64,000 nt of DNA from Trametes villosa. Taxonomy: Eukaryota > Basidiomycota > Agaricomycetes > Polyporales > Polyporaceae. Each line of letters opens with the position of its first letter. Within the stretch, counting starts at the first letter, position 1. The position numbers and the translations under genes were made by a program. Under the pieces are notes generated by a model that was given only the letters and a program-made list of their open reading frames with translations, was not told the origin of the DNA and made no database searches. The stretch lies in NCBI GenBank assembly GCA_002964805.2, contig PUDQ02000001.1, forward strand, positions 1,202,001 to 1,266,000. Direction: 5' to 3'. Below are positions 35,621 to 46,405 of the stretch, one piece after another.

Positions 35621-36368
35621 TCAGAACATCATGGTGTCCTGAAAAAGCGCGCTTCCACACTGTTTGTGGTGACGCTCCCAGTCTGACCTCTGGAAAACGA
35701 TATCAGAAGTTGTACAACGGAAATGTAGTGATGTGATGTACCTGACATTCATTCGAGCAGTAGAATGCGCCCTATAAACGGGGACTGTGTCTAGCAGAAA
35801 TCAACGACGGGACGCACTGAGCCACGTACCTTGCACCCGCCGCAAATGCGGAGGTCGGGCGTCCGAAGCAGCCCCTTGCGACACTGTGTGCGAGGTCAAT
35901 ATCGCCCCCTGACTTGTCCTCAGCGAAGACACATACCCCGCGGTTACCACACCGCATATCATCAGGGGCACCAAGCATCCTGAGCGCCTGCGCCTTAAGC
36001 AGCTCGCTCCTCGCCTTGGACACACGGGCGAGGTTCTCGCGGGTGGTTGCGATTTCCTTGAAGTCGCGGATGGCGACGCTGACCTCCAGCGACTTCCCGA
36101 ACCACCGCTCCGCGTCGTCTAGCCGGCCCATGTGGAGGTAGATTTCACCGAGGCTGTTCCACAGGGCGGCCACGGTAGAGTCTGCGGAGGGTATGCGGGG
36201 CTCGACGAGCTCGAGGGCACGGTGGAGGAGTCGCTCGGCCTCGTGGTGGTTGCCCCTAGCGTCGAGCTGACGGGCTTTCGAGTTCAGAGAATGAGCTTCG
36301 GAGACAACGGCATCGGTGTCCGGGGGAGCAGCGAATGAGGGGGAGAGCGTGAGGCTGTTGGAACCCAT
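35621..36368 (-). CDS. TPR-repeat protein with C-terminal MYND zinc finger
   Basis: A predicted protein-interaction adaptor of 191 residues; target unknown. Exons are 36368-35937, 35874-35830, 35771-35742 (30 nt) and 35689-35621. The first exon carries TPR-like helices: AHSLNSKARQLDARGNHHEA with LLHRALELVEP, then AALWNSLGEIYLHMGRLDDA with ERWFGKSLEVS. The last three exons rebuild a complete MYND finger: MRCGN, then LRICGGCK, GAFYCSNECQ, and RSDWERHHKQC, giving the C-C-C-C-C-C-H-C spacing. Reading on without splicing gives a false, broken finger. All three introns are GT-AG and phase 0, and the exons total exactly 192 codons with the stop. Confidence 0.82.
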
Positions 36369-37070
36369 GGCGGGGTCGACGGTGGTGGTGGAAAGGAGTG
36401 AGAGATGGATATGCGTTCATCGGTGGGCGAGTTCAGGGGCTCGGCGACCGTCCGACTCCTCGTCCTCGACACACGCTAAGCCATCTCCGGCTATCCGCCA
36501 TAGGAGCAGTCACGTGAACGCGTTTTCTGTGTTCCCGACAACGCGCGTTCCTTCACCCATCCCGCTACGTACTCTTCACTCATCTTCCCGTCTACCCGTA
36601 GTAACCGTCGGGGCCGAGGGTGGGGGCCGGAGGAGGTAGGTGTTGCCGCATGAATGGGGGGACAAGCAAAAAGTACGCCGATACTTGACGAACAACCGCA
36701 CACAGCCACTACGACGACAGCGTACTAGCCGGCCGCATGTTTCGGCGCACAAAATATCGGGCAAATCATCTGCAGGATAAGGGTGAGCAGTAGGATTCTT
36801 GGAAGGGAGTATGTGCTTTTGGGCGCCGTGTCAATATCTTCTGCAGCGTCATGGCTGCAATGGGAGTTATCAGGACACCCACCTATAGCCCAGTCAGTAA
36901 TTGGATAGGTGGCCGTTCTGCGACATACACCGAATGTCTATGCAGGCTGTAGCCCACACGCTCATGTATCATTGTCTGTATCATAAATACCCGGAGCCGT
37001 CCTATACCATCCAAAGAGAACCGACCTCATCCGATCCGGAGCGCATGCCCCTTGCCAGTGTATATATCGT

Positions 37071-38328
37071 TTACTTGATCCTGTTGAGCTGTAGAGGAAA
37101 AGTCAGGTCAGCAGTGCAACCACGCGAGCATGGGCTCAGGATACTAACGCGCTCAGTGTTCCGGAAGATGTGGCTGTCGAGCCTGTCTGTCTTGTCGGTG
37201 ATGCGGGTGATCCTCTCGTTCTGCGTGTCGAGCTCTGAGCTCATCGCCGAGCCAAGAGCCTTCAGACGCTTGGTCACGTCCATGATCTCGTCCAGGTTGT
37301 CGTCAAGCTCGTCCTCGAGTTGGTCGTCCTCCTCATCCGCCTCGAACTGGTACTTCGCGCGCTGGTTCTTGCGAACCTGGAGCTCCGACTGGGTACGGAA
37401 GCGGCCGCTCCCGCCTCCGATGCCCTCCTCGCCGTCGCGCATGCCGTACGTAGCGGCACGGCCCAGGCGGTCCTGCGTCTCGCGGATGTCGCCCATCGCC
37501 TTCTCGCGCGCGTCCCGCTCGTCGTCGTAGCGCGACTGGATCTTCGCCTCCTGTGCCGCGCGCTTGGCGTCCTTGTTGAACGTGATCACTGGCCGGAAGA
37601 TGGAACGGTTCAGCTGCTTGAGTTCGTCCGTCTTGTCTTCAGCACGCAGCGAGTAGCCCTTAGACACATCCAAGTGGCGCTCGGTGTCCGCGAGCTTCTC
37701 TGTAAGCCAGATATAACGTCAGATCCTTCACAGCGTAAACGCGGATAATCTGATTTGTACCTGACTGAGAGCCGAGCTTGCCAACGGTGTTGCGCGCAGT
37801 CTCCTCCGCCTCGCGCGCCAGGCGCAGAGCATTACGGGTCGAGTTGACACTCTCCTGCTTCACGAACCGCATGTTCTGCTTGATACCCTCCACATCCTCC
37901 TCGTTCTCCTCGCCAGGAGGCGGCGTCCCGCGCCGCTGCGGTCCCGCTCCTCCTCCGGGGCCCTCGTCAAAGAACCGACCAGACCCACCGCCCGGCTTGG
38001 GCTTGTACCCAGAGAAGAGCTCGTTCCGATCGTTGTCGATGTTGCCCTGCCCGCGCGAGTACACGTCCCCGACGGCGTTCTGGCGCGTGTAGCGCTCGCC
38101 GCCGTAGTTCGTGGGCGGGGGCGGCACGGGCGAGGGCGTGTTGTACGGGTCGCCGTCGCGGCTGGCAACGTACGTGCTGGATGTCGAGCGGGGGTACGAG
38201 TTGGTGGGGCGCGGGGAGGTACTGTTGCCTGGGCCTCCTCCGCGTCCGCCGAGGAGCTCGTCCCGGGCTGCTTGCTCCGACTGGACGGGCGGGATCAGGT
38301 TCTTCTCCTTGCGCCTGAAGAAAGACAT
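37071..38328 (-). CDS. SEC9: t-SNARE Sec9 (SNAP-25 family)
   Basis: Sec9 provides two SNARE helices (Qb and Qc) for fusion of secretory vesicles with the plasma membrane. The N-terminal about 115 residues, starting MSFFRRKEKNLIPP, are Pro/Gly-rich, as in fungal Sec9. The first SNARE motif spans IKQNMRFVKQESVNSTRNAL, LGSQSGEKLADTERHLDVSK with the zero-layer Gln region, then AEDKTDELKQLNRSIFRP. A linker KRAAQEAKIQSRYDDERDAR follows. The second motif is DNLDEIMDVTKRLKALGSAM, SELDTQNERITRITDKTDRL and SHIFRNTERLNRIK at the end. The last six codons lie in a separate exon after the intron with donor GTTAGT; this gives a shorter, more typical end than reading through. No membrane span or terminal Cys is present, as expected for Sec9. 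Confidence 0.93.
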
Positions 38329-38622
38329 GTTGTCGTGAAGATACTGAAGATTACGAGGAAGAGCGAGAGCGAGAGAGCGGCAGGGAGAGAGAAGACGATG
38401 GGAGGTTGTGAAGGCTGTTGCTGAGCCGGTGCTGCTAGTGCCACCGCTTTATGTACTCAAGCTGTCACGTGCATCGACAGCGCTCAGCAATTAGTAGCAG
38501 TCTTCTGGCCCTGGTATGTTTCGCGAGAATCTAGGTGCGGTCGCCGTATCGTGCACGACGAACATGCGCGTAGAAATGAGGTAAAATAGATGTCGTGACA
38601 TAGCATGCAGACGCGAGATAGA

Positions 38623-41132
38623 TCAGCTCTTGCCCTTCCCGCGCTTGCCCTCCACCTCCTTGCTCTTCTTCCCGACGACGGTGACGCCCTTGCCGCCCTT
38701 GACAAGGCTCTTGAGCGCAGCGTCCTTCTGCCGTTTGACGTCCCCGACGCCCCGTGGCCGACCGATTTTTTCGGTGGTCCGCTGGATCGCGTCGTGCACT
38801 TTCTTCTTTGCCTTCTTGTGCTTGTTCCGGAGCGCTCGCTTCTCTGTGGGCGTGAGCTCGCTGCGGGCGCGGAGATCGCTTGTGGAAGGCGCGTAGACTT
38901 CCTCCGGCGCGAGCATAGTCGTCGTTGCTTTCGTCGTCGGAAGCGCGGACTCGAGGGTTGCTGCTGCGACGTTGGAGACCGTGGTGATCGTCGCTTTGGG
39001 CTGTAGTCCAGTGAGCTAGGGTTGCGTGATAGCGAGAAAAGTGCACCTACAGCCTTCGGGGTGAAGTGTGCGTTGCATAGCGCATCAAGCTTCCCGCAAA
39101 TGTTTTCCCAGAGCTTCTCGATCTCCTGGTGCTCCTTCTTGAGCTTGCCGTCGCGGTCCTCGCCGGCGACACCACCCGTCTGCGCGGCGGTGTACTCGTC
39201 CTCGTAGATCTCCGCAAGGGACTGCTTGGACTTGGTGTCCTGAAGCTCGAAGAAGCGCGATGGGAGGAAAGGCTTGTCGTCTACCGGCCGTTTCCGCACG
39301 ACGTCGTCGAACTGGTTGTCGAGGATGCGCGCCTTGATCCGCTCCTCCAGACTGTGTACGACTTCCTCGGTGATGACGGGGACGGACTTCATGACGCGCT
39401 CGAACTCTAGGTCCTCCTCGAGGAGCGAGTTTTGCGGCCGTGTTCGTGATGTCGCCTCACCCATGAGCGTCCAGTCCTTTTTGCTAACGTTCTCGGTCTC
39501 GAGAGCAGCGATCTCCTCGCGTAAAGCGGCCATCCGCTTTTCGTACGTAGACAGACCTGATAACGCCGTACCATTAGAGAGGTGCCGGGGACTATGGGCT
39601 AAGAAAAACACGCACCTTCTTGCGGCCTCTCATCCTCGTCGTCTGCGAAGAGATCGTCCTTGAGGCGCTCCATAGTCTCATACTCAGCGTCATCGTCCAT
39701 GGACTCGTCTTCATCAACGTCGTCCTCGACCTCTTCTGAGCCGTCGCTCAACATCACGTCCTCCTCCATGCCCTCGTCGTCGGAGTCCGATTCTTCATCC
39801 TCCTCACCCTCTTCCAGGCTCTCACCTTCCTCTTCGTCCTCCTCCTCCTCGTAGAACATGGAAGAGACCGGAAGGCTCTTGCCCTTCGCCTTGATCTTCT
39901 TCACCCGGACCTCTTCATGGAAGCGAACCTTGCCCTTGGGTAATGACGGCCGTGAGGCGGGCTGGACCGTCTTTGTAGGCTTAGGGAGCTTCGCGCGACT
40001 CGGTGGCTCGAAGAAGTCCTTGTAGCGGAGTTCTGAAAACAGGGAGGGGTATGAGAATGTCAACTCGTCAACAATACGGAGAGGTGCACATACCGCCTCC
40101 GGCGTCTTCCTCCTCCTCCTCCTCCTCGGGCGCGGCCTGGTCATCCACAGAGGCGAAGTAGTCGATGTCCTCATCCATATCTTCGTCCTCGTCGTCGCTG
40201 TCCTTGCTTAGCCTGCCGCGCGAAACGTTCTTCGACTCGGCAGCCTCGACTTCCGCGTTGAACGCCGCGAGGTCGAAGAACCCGTCGTCGAGCACCGGGT
40301 GTCCGCCCCGCTTTGGCTTGATCTTGACTGTCCGCTTTCCCCCATTGAGGAACGAAGGCTCGCCGATCTCCGGCTCGTCCTCCTCGTCTTCGTCGGACGG
40401 GTCATGGAGCTCCTCCACGCCCTCGCCCAGGTCAGCGTCTTCGTCGTCGTCCTCTTCCTCGCTCTCGTCCTCCTCCTCATCGTCTTCCTCGTCTTCGTCC
40501 TCGCTATCCTCCTCGTCCTCCGAGCCGTCCTCGTCGAACCCCATGCCCTCCAGCTCCTCTGGGTCGAAGCCCTCGTCAATGAGGGCTTGGCGCATCTTCT
40601 TCAGCTTCTGCCCCTCGTCCTCATTGTCGCTCTCGGGCTCCTCCGCGGGCCCGTCGAGGGCGTAGTCGAGGACTTCGCACATGTTCTGCGCGCGCAGCTC
40701 GAGCTGGGCCCACACCTGCTCGTCGCTCATGCCGTCCACGAAGAGCTGGTGGATGGGTGTCTCCCTCATGAGAGAGATGGTGACCTCGGGCTCCGGTGAA
40801 GGGGTCGCGCCGCGCTTCCGCTTCTGCGAGCGGGTCTGCGGGGCGTGCTCCGGGGAAATGGAGGTAAGGAGGTCATTGACAATGATTCGTGACTTCTCCT
40901 CCGTCTGTAGAGCTGGTTACGGGGTGAGCAGAGAAAGGCCGAATATGAGCTGTAACATACCGAGGTCGAAGATGAATTTGGTGGCTTCCAGAGCGGTTCT
41001 CCGAAGGTCTTCTGTGCCGGTGGCTAGTGCCTCCGGCTGCTCTGCGATGAGCTTGGAGAGGCTCTCTAGCTGCGGAGGGAGTGATGGCCCCTCGGCCGTG
41101 TGCGCGGTTCCGGAAGGTCCTGCGTCCGACAT
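38623..41132 (-). CDS. MPP10: U3 snoRNP protein Mpp10
   Basis: Mpp10 is a nucleolar component of the small-subunit processome, working with Imp3 and Imp4 in 18S rRNA maturation. The N-terminus is MSDAGPSGTAHTAEG, then TEDLRRTALEATKFIFDL. A conserved block LMRETPIHQLFVDGMSDEQV with WAQLELRAQNMCEVLDYALD follows, then long Asp/Glu-rich regions typical of the family. After these come the motifs KYKDFFEPPSR-like YKDFFEPPSRAKLP, RVKKIKAKGK, STYEKRMAALREEIAALETE, NVSKKDWTLMGEATSRTRPQ, NSLLEEDLEFERV and FLPSRFFELQDTKSKQSLAE with IYEDEY. The C-terminus is Lys-rich, ending GKRGKGKS. Five introns are needed. Confidence 0.94.
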
Positions 41133-41414
41133 GATGAAGCAAGACCAAGTAGCCGTCGGAGCAAGTAGTCGAGGATGAGTGCAGTGCGAGTGCGAGGACT
41201 CGCAGGCGCGGCTGCTATGGGCGTAAGCGCCGGTACAAGTTTTTGCTTCGCATTTGGACGCGTTGTTTGCGCTTGTTGTCCAAAAGCCTCAATCCACTAC
41301 GCCAACGGCAATCAAACGCATTGAAGTCCGAGTCGAAGTTCCAGGTACAGTGTCTCGAGGAGGCGTCCCAAGCCATACCAATGTACATGCTGTCCCAATC
41401 CTATTCCTTTGCGG

Positions 41415-43535
41415 TTAAAGTTTCTTGAGAGCCGCATCGACCACCTCTCCTACTCCCAGTACTACCTCTTCCTGGAGAGTCGGGCCGACGACCTGGATGC
41501 CCACAGGGACACCTTTGTATATCTCGGGATCGTCTGGGAACCTTCTCAGTCCATATTCTAGGAAGCCTGAAGCAATGTTGAACTTACACATATCGTGCAC
41601 ATTCTTGTCTTCGTCACTCCAGAACTCCTCCCGAACAGGCTTAACGTCGACCTGTGGGTCGACCTTGGTAACAGGGATGACCAGCCCGGGGCAATCGAGC
41701 GCGTTCCAGATGACGGTATATATGGAGGACCTGGTACGGCATGCACATAAGACAACCGCCCGGAAACACAGTTCGTGTCCAGCTCACCGTGTTTGTCCAT
41801 GGGGCACTGCAGCATACGGAGCGGCGGGGCAGATGAGCGCATCGATGGGACGGCCAGTCCCGGTCTCCGAAGCCGTCGCCTCCCAGCGGTCCAGGTGAGC
41901 CTTGCGTAAGGCTCGTCGCTCCTTGTTCAGCTGCCACACTTGATACGCAGTCAGCGGTTGACGAGGGATGCGGAACGCGGGGATGTCGTTCGGATCGGCG
42001 TTGGGGTCCATGGAGTTGATGAGAGGCTCTCCTGTGGTAAGGCAAGAGTTGTAATCCTCGCTACCGTCGGCGAGCCAACTCGACCGCTGAATCATGTCAG
42101 GTTCCATGCCCGGAAACACATGGTGGCCCACTTACAGCAACGGCGATGTATTCGGAGTGTCTGAGGGACTTCCACTCAATGACTTGTGGGAATACGTCAG
42201 ATATTCGCCTCAGGTTACTGCGAGGACAGAATGAAGGCCTACCACGGTGACCAGCGGCCTCTAGGGCCTTCTTCGTCAGCGCGAGAGCCCTCAGCACCGG
42301 TGGGTGCGGCTTCACGGATCCTTCGTCCCACATGATGCCAAAGCATAGTTTCTTGCCATCGCCATGCTTCTTCAAGAGGTGGTCGTCTTCCGACCAAGGC
42401 TTCGGCACCGTTCCAGGCGAGTACCGCCAGGGCTCTAGGTCCAGTATACTACGGAAGAAAGCAGACACGCCGTTGAGGGAGGTAGTGAGGGGCCCGATGG
42501 CCGACGGGATCGATTCTTGTCCATCAAGTGAGTTCACGATGCCGTATGCCGGCATGCGGTGGCTTGAAGGTTTGAATCCGTACAGTCCGCAGAAGTAGGC
42601 AGGAATGCGGATGGAGCTACGGTGCGTGATCATCAAGGTCAGGCATATCTTTTGACCGCATCCTGGATAGAAGATCTCACCCGCCAATGTCTGTGCCAAC
42701 GCCCAATGGGCTGCCATGCATGGTGATCAACGCGCTTTCGCCGCCCGAGGAGCCGCCAGGTGTGAGCTTGCGGTTGTAGGGGTTGAGGGTACGTCCAAAG
42801 ACGTTGTTATAGGTTTCTCCCCACTACAATCCGTCAGTAAGCCGAGAGCATTTACGCACAATACCGGTATACGGTACCATTAGAGTCTGCGGCACGTTCG
42901 TGCGAACGTACAACACTGCGCCCGCACGCTGCAGCAACTTCACCAGTTCGGCATCGTCCTCGGCGAACTGACCGATCCACGCAGCGTAACCTGTGTGCCT
43001 TCCGTGTCAACTAGCATAGCACAGCGTCTTACCGGGAAGCTTACCCATAGTAGTCTCAAGACCCTTGATGGGGAACTGGTCCTTCAGCGAGATGGGCAGT
43101 CCGTGGAGGGGGCCCGTCACGGTGCCGTGCTCCTTCAAGTATGCATCGAGCTCTGCAGCACGCTGAAGCGCACGATCGATGAAGATTTCTGTCAAACAGT
43201 TCACCTGGGGTAGGATGTTCAAGACACATTAATGTCAGCACACCGCAGGAGCAACTCACCACCTGGTGAGCCACGACGGCTCTCTTGCTGAACGCGGTCG
43301 TGACCTCCACGGCGGACCATTCCGCGGACGCGAGCTTTTGCAGAATCTGAGCGACGTCGGTCGTGTTGGTGATCTCCAGCTCTCTGTCCGTCAGTAGACC
43401 GCAGGTCTCTGGCACCTCGAGCACGTTGAGACGATCCTCGGGGACAGGAGATATGATCCATTCCTGCGGGATCGAGGCTTGCAACCGCTTCCTCTTGTCA
43501 GCGACATGTTCTTGCCACGTTGCGCTGGTCGTCAT
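41415..43535 (-). CDS. amidase signature family enzyme (acetamidase-like), copy 1
   Basis: Hydrolyses amides with a Ser-cisSer-Lys triad; fungal relatives include AmdS. Exons read MTTSATWQEHVADKRKRLQA, IPQEWIISPVPEDRLNVLEV, CGLLTDRELEITNTTDVAQI, WSAVEVTTAFSKRAVVAHQ, VNCLTEIFIDRALQRAAEL, GPLHGLPISLKDQFPIKG (Lys in SLKDQ), VLYVRTNVPQTLM, WGETYNNVFGRTLNPYNRKL, TPGGSSGGESAL (nucleophile region), GVGTDIGG joined to SIRIPAYFCGLYGFKPSSHR, and the C-terminal DPEIYKGVPVGIQVVGPTLQ. All triad positions are kept. The intron after TNVPQTLM (42824-42877) has a normal GT donor. It is a close paralogue of the amidase at 55138-57276. Confidence 0.9.
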
Positions 43536-44421
43536 ATCGGCAGCTACGTTCGGTCGAAGAATACGCTCAGGGGGTAAGCGCGTTCGGAAGCTTGGGCTTG
43601 AAGTGAGGAGCGAAGTATACCTTCGGCGATACGTAGACGACCAGGTACGCCAGAGCTTACAACCTCCCACCATACCTCCTTTTGTACAAATGTCCTCGGA
43701 GTATATGCTTAACCCGCGAATGAGTTCTGACTGTACCAGTGCTACTGACTTATCACTGTCAGCTGAGCCGTATCGATATCGTAGGCTATGACAAGCCGGG
43801 CCTGTGAGCCCGGGATACCGGCCGCCGCCGCAACCGTCTGAATCCAAGAATAGGGCTACACGGCGCACTCAGGTGGGTGGATCAAGCAGTATTCCAATGT
43901 TACGCTCGAGGCCGTGCGTATCGATGCCCCAGAAATGCAGAGGTGAAGCGCGTCGGCCAAGTGGTGGTAGAGGAGTCACTGACGCTCAAAGGCTAGACCG
44001 CGGTCGGCGAGTTTGCGGCAAGTTGTTTGTGCAAGTGAGTAGGCGCCCAAGAACGCGTCCGGATTTGGAACAATTGCTTGTCGCGCCTCGTTACGCGACT
44101 TTATGCAGCCTTTGTTGACGGACGGCTCTGCTTCCTCCCGCCTTGTCCTCTTATTGTTCTCCGCGAATTGTCTGACATGTCACTCGCTACGCTGCCAGCA
44201 TGGCCTGAGAAGAATTCGCAAGCGACTGGGTACTTATACTGTCTGCCTCGGGACTCTGCTGCCTCATTGTCTCTGGTCGACGACTTAGAACACCTCTCCA
44301 ACTATCTCTGCCGGCAGGGTTCACGCTCTCTACTGTTCAGCTCACGACCGACCTGCTTGCTTGACGCATCTCATACTCCTACACGACCTTGCCTACCTCT
44401 TCGAGCCTCTCTTCTGCCACG
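43536..44421. other. shared upstream region of amidase 1 and the SUR7-type gene
   Basis: About 890 bases between two divergent genes. The plus-strand half from 44110 is pyrimidine-rich, as expected for the leader of the SUR7-type gene. No conserved frame or clear TATA box was seen. Confidence 0.4.
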
Positions 44422-45334
44422 ATGATCGCCGGAGTCTCCAAAGCTATCAACCTCTACCTCGCGCCCTTGCTCGCGCTAACCTCCTTCATCCTCATCTTGT
44501 TCTCCTACCTCGCGCCTACCATCCTCTTCCCGACAGGCGTCGCGCTCTTGACAGTGTCACCATCTCTACAGCTAACCGACGCCCACTCATCTCAAGGAGT
44601 AGACGGTCCCTCAGCGTTCCTTGGCGCACTAGGTAAGTCGTCTCCCTCGTGGCGAGGGAGAATACTGATTAACTCTTCGCAGGCTCGTGCACGCGGCCAC
44701 ACAACGACGCGGCAGTCACTTGTACCGCACCGACAGTGTCACCTCAATATGGTACGCCCCATTGTCAGGCATACGGCGCATCGTTGCTCATGAACATCCT
44801 AGATCTGTCCGTGTTGCCGAGCAACGCACCAGACTTGCTTTCTGCACCCACAGCAACCACCCCTGCCTTCATTGGAGTGTCGCTCGCCTTCACCATCATC
44901 TTCTTCCTTCTCTTCGCCATGACCGCCTTCCGGGGAAAGATGGGCAAGTTCGGCAACACCTTCGACAAGCCCGGCGTGCAGCGTGCGACCGCTTGGATCG
45001 GTCTCCTCGGCTTCCTGATTGGTATGTCCGAGCGTATATCTCGTCCCGACACGATGCTGATTGTATTGCAGGGATCACCTCGTTCCTCGTCCTCCGTATG
45101 TGGTTCGGCAAGGCCGTCGAGGACTTCAACAGGGACATCTCGAAGGAGGGCTCCAGCGCCCCGCAACTCATCGCAGCCACGAGCAACGGCTTCATCAGTA
45201 TGTATTCCCAATGGATTTCCGGTACCCCCTGTCTGACATGGTTCTCAGTGGTGTGGGTGGCCTACGCCTTCTACGCTGTGCCGGTTGTGTGCTCCCTCGC
45301 CAAGCTCCATGTCACGGCGGGCGGCAAGGCATGA
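44422..45334 (+). CDS. SUR7/PalI (Rim9)-type four-span membrane protein
   Basis: A plasma-membrane protein of the SUR7/PalI family, whose members organise eisosomes or assist ambient-pH signalling. It begins MIAGVSKAINLYLAPLLALT, with the first hydrophobic segment at about residues 8-32. The extracellular loop then has Cys residues in SCTRP and CTAPTVSPQYDLSVLP, the PalI-like signature. Further hydrophobic segments are FIGVSLAFTIIFFLLFAMTA, ATAWIGLLGFLIGITSFLVL and VWVAYAFYAVPVVCSLAKLH. Short introns fall after FLGALG, after SPQYD, and between the later segments. The start is set by the first ATG ahead of the hydrophobic run. SUR7 versus PalI cannot be decided. Confidence 0.75.
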
Positions 45335-46325
45335 GGACTGCGTCTCAACTATGACTCGGCACGTTGCATTTGGGACATTTGACGAGCTGCAGGTGCAGCT
45401 CTTGACTCCGTTGTATCATATCATTCCGGACGTTGTGCCTGGTTCTGTGGACCTGTATCGGTAGATGTAGCATACATTGCATGTTAATAGAATCCCACTC
45501 TTCGAGTCATACTTCCTGATGGGTATAGGTCTCTTCCGTCGTATCGGTGTACTGAATAGTCTGCATCGCTCTTGGCACCATGTCTGTTGAAGGTTTGACG
45601 CAACAGGCTGAGTTGTGTGTTCGCGCTCGGCGCTATCCGCAGGCTATGCCGCCCGCGCTGATCGACGCGAGCGGCTCGCTGAGCGACTTGTACCTGACGA
45701 TCATCTACCGAGGCACCCGTGAACCTCTCCTCCATACATGACTTGACATGACTCGCGAGATGGACCTACAACTGGCGATACCATAGCGTTGAACGGCATT
45801 TACCGCAGCTAACTGTCGGATCCTCCTGGTCTGGCGTTGACGAGTTCCTATCTAGTCCTACTGAGTTCCCAAGGCCGCCTGGTTTCTCCGCTCGCGTGTG
45901 CACATGTCCTCTGAGCATATGCGCGACCCTTGCGCTCACAGGCCAGATAAAGCACACTTCTCCGTCTGGCATGTGGTGCCTTGCACAGTCACCGCTCGCC
46001 ATCGGATCCAACGGCCTCTGCGGCTGTCGACCTGCGACGGCGCGGTGAACTCTGGGTACCTGGCGCACATTGATTCTGGGATCGTGTGGGAGCCCCTCCT
46101 AGTCATTGCGTCGGGATATGGGCGGCGGCGGGGGGCGCGCGGCTCGTTCTGGTGAGTACTGTGCCCGATGCTATGCAGAAAGACAGTGCTGAAGCTCGGC
46201 GTGTCAGGCAGCGACGAAGAAGCCTGATGGACGGTGTGGTGCTCCTGCAGCGTGCATGACTCCCTGCTTCTTCGCTTCTTCGCACTATTATGGGCCGCAG
46301 GAGCGTTGTGCTGGTCGCATGCACA
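45335..46325. other. intergenic region upstream of the first PL8 gene
   Basis: About 1 kb without a recognisable gene. It holds the 3' flank of the SUR7-type gene and the promoter of the secreted lyase downstream. No repeat or RNA gene was recognised. Confidence 0.4.
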
Positions 46326-46333
46326 TATAAAAG
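46326..46333 (+). promoter_or_regulatory. TATA box of the first PL8 lyase gene
   Basis: TATAAAAG, 73 nt before the start codon at 46406, in the right direction and at a reasonable distance. This suggests a regulated, TATA-type promoter. Confidence 0.6.
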
Positions 46334-46405
46334 GGAGAGTGGACATCGAGGGACTTCAGCAGATCCTCGTCGATTCTCTCTCCCCTCAGCCCCCTGCAGA
46401 CAAGC

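Noticed and set aside
35772..35936. Truncated MYND domain in the TPR protein
   Set aside because: It appears only if the introns are ignored; splicing restores every zinc ligand.
40165..40665. Ser-rich open frame opposite Mpp10
   Set aside because: It is the antisense of the Asp/Glu-rich repeats (GAG/GAC reads as CTC/GTC); the Mpp10 strand has the conserved motifs.
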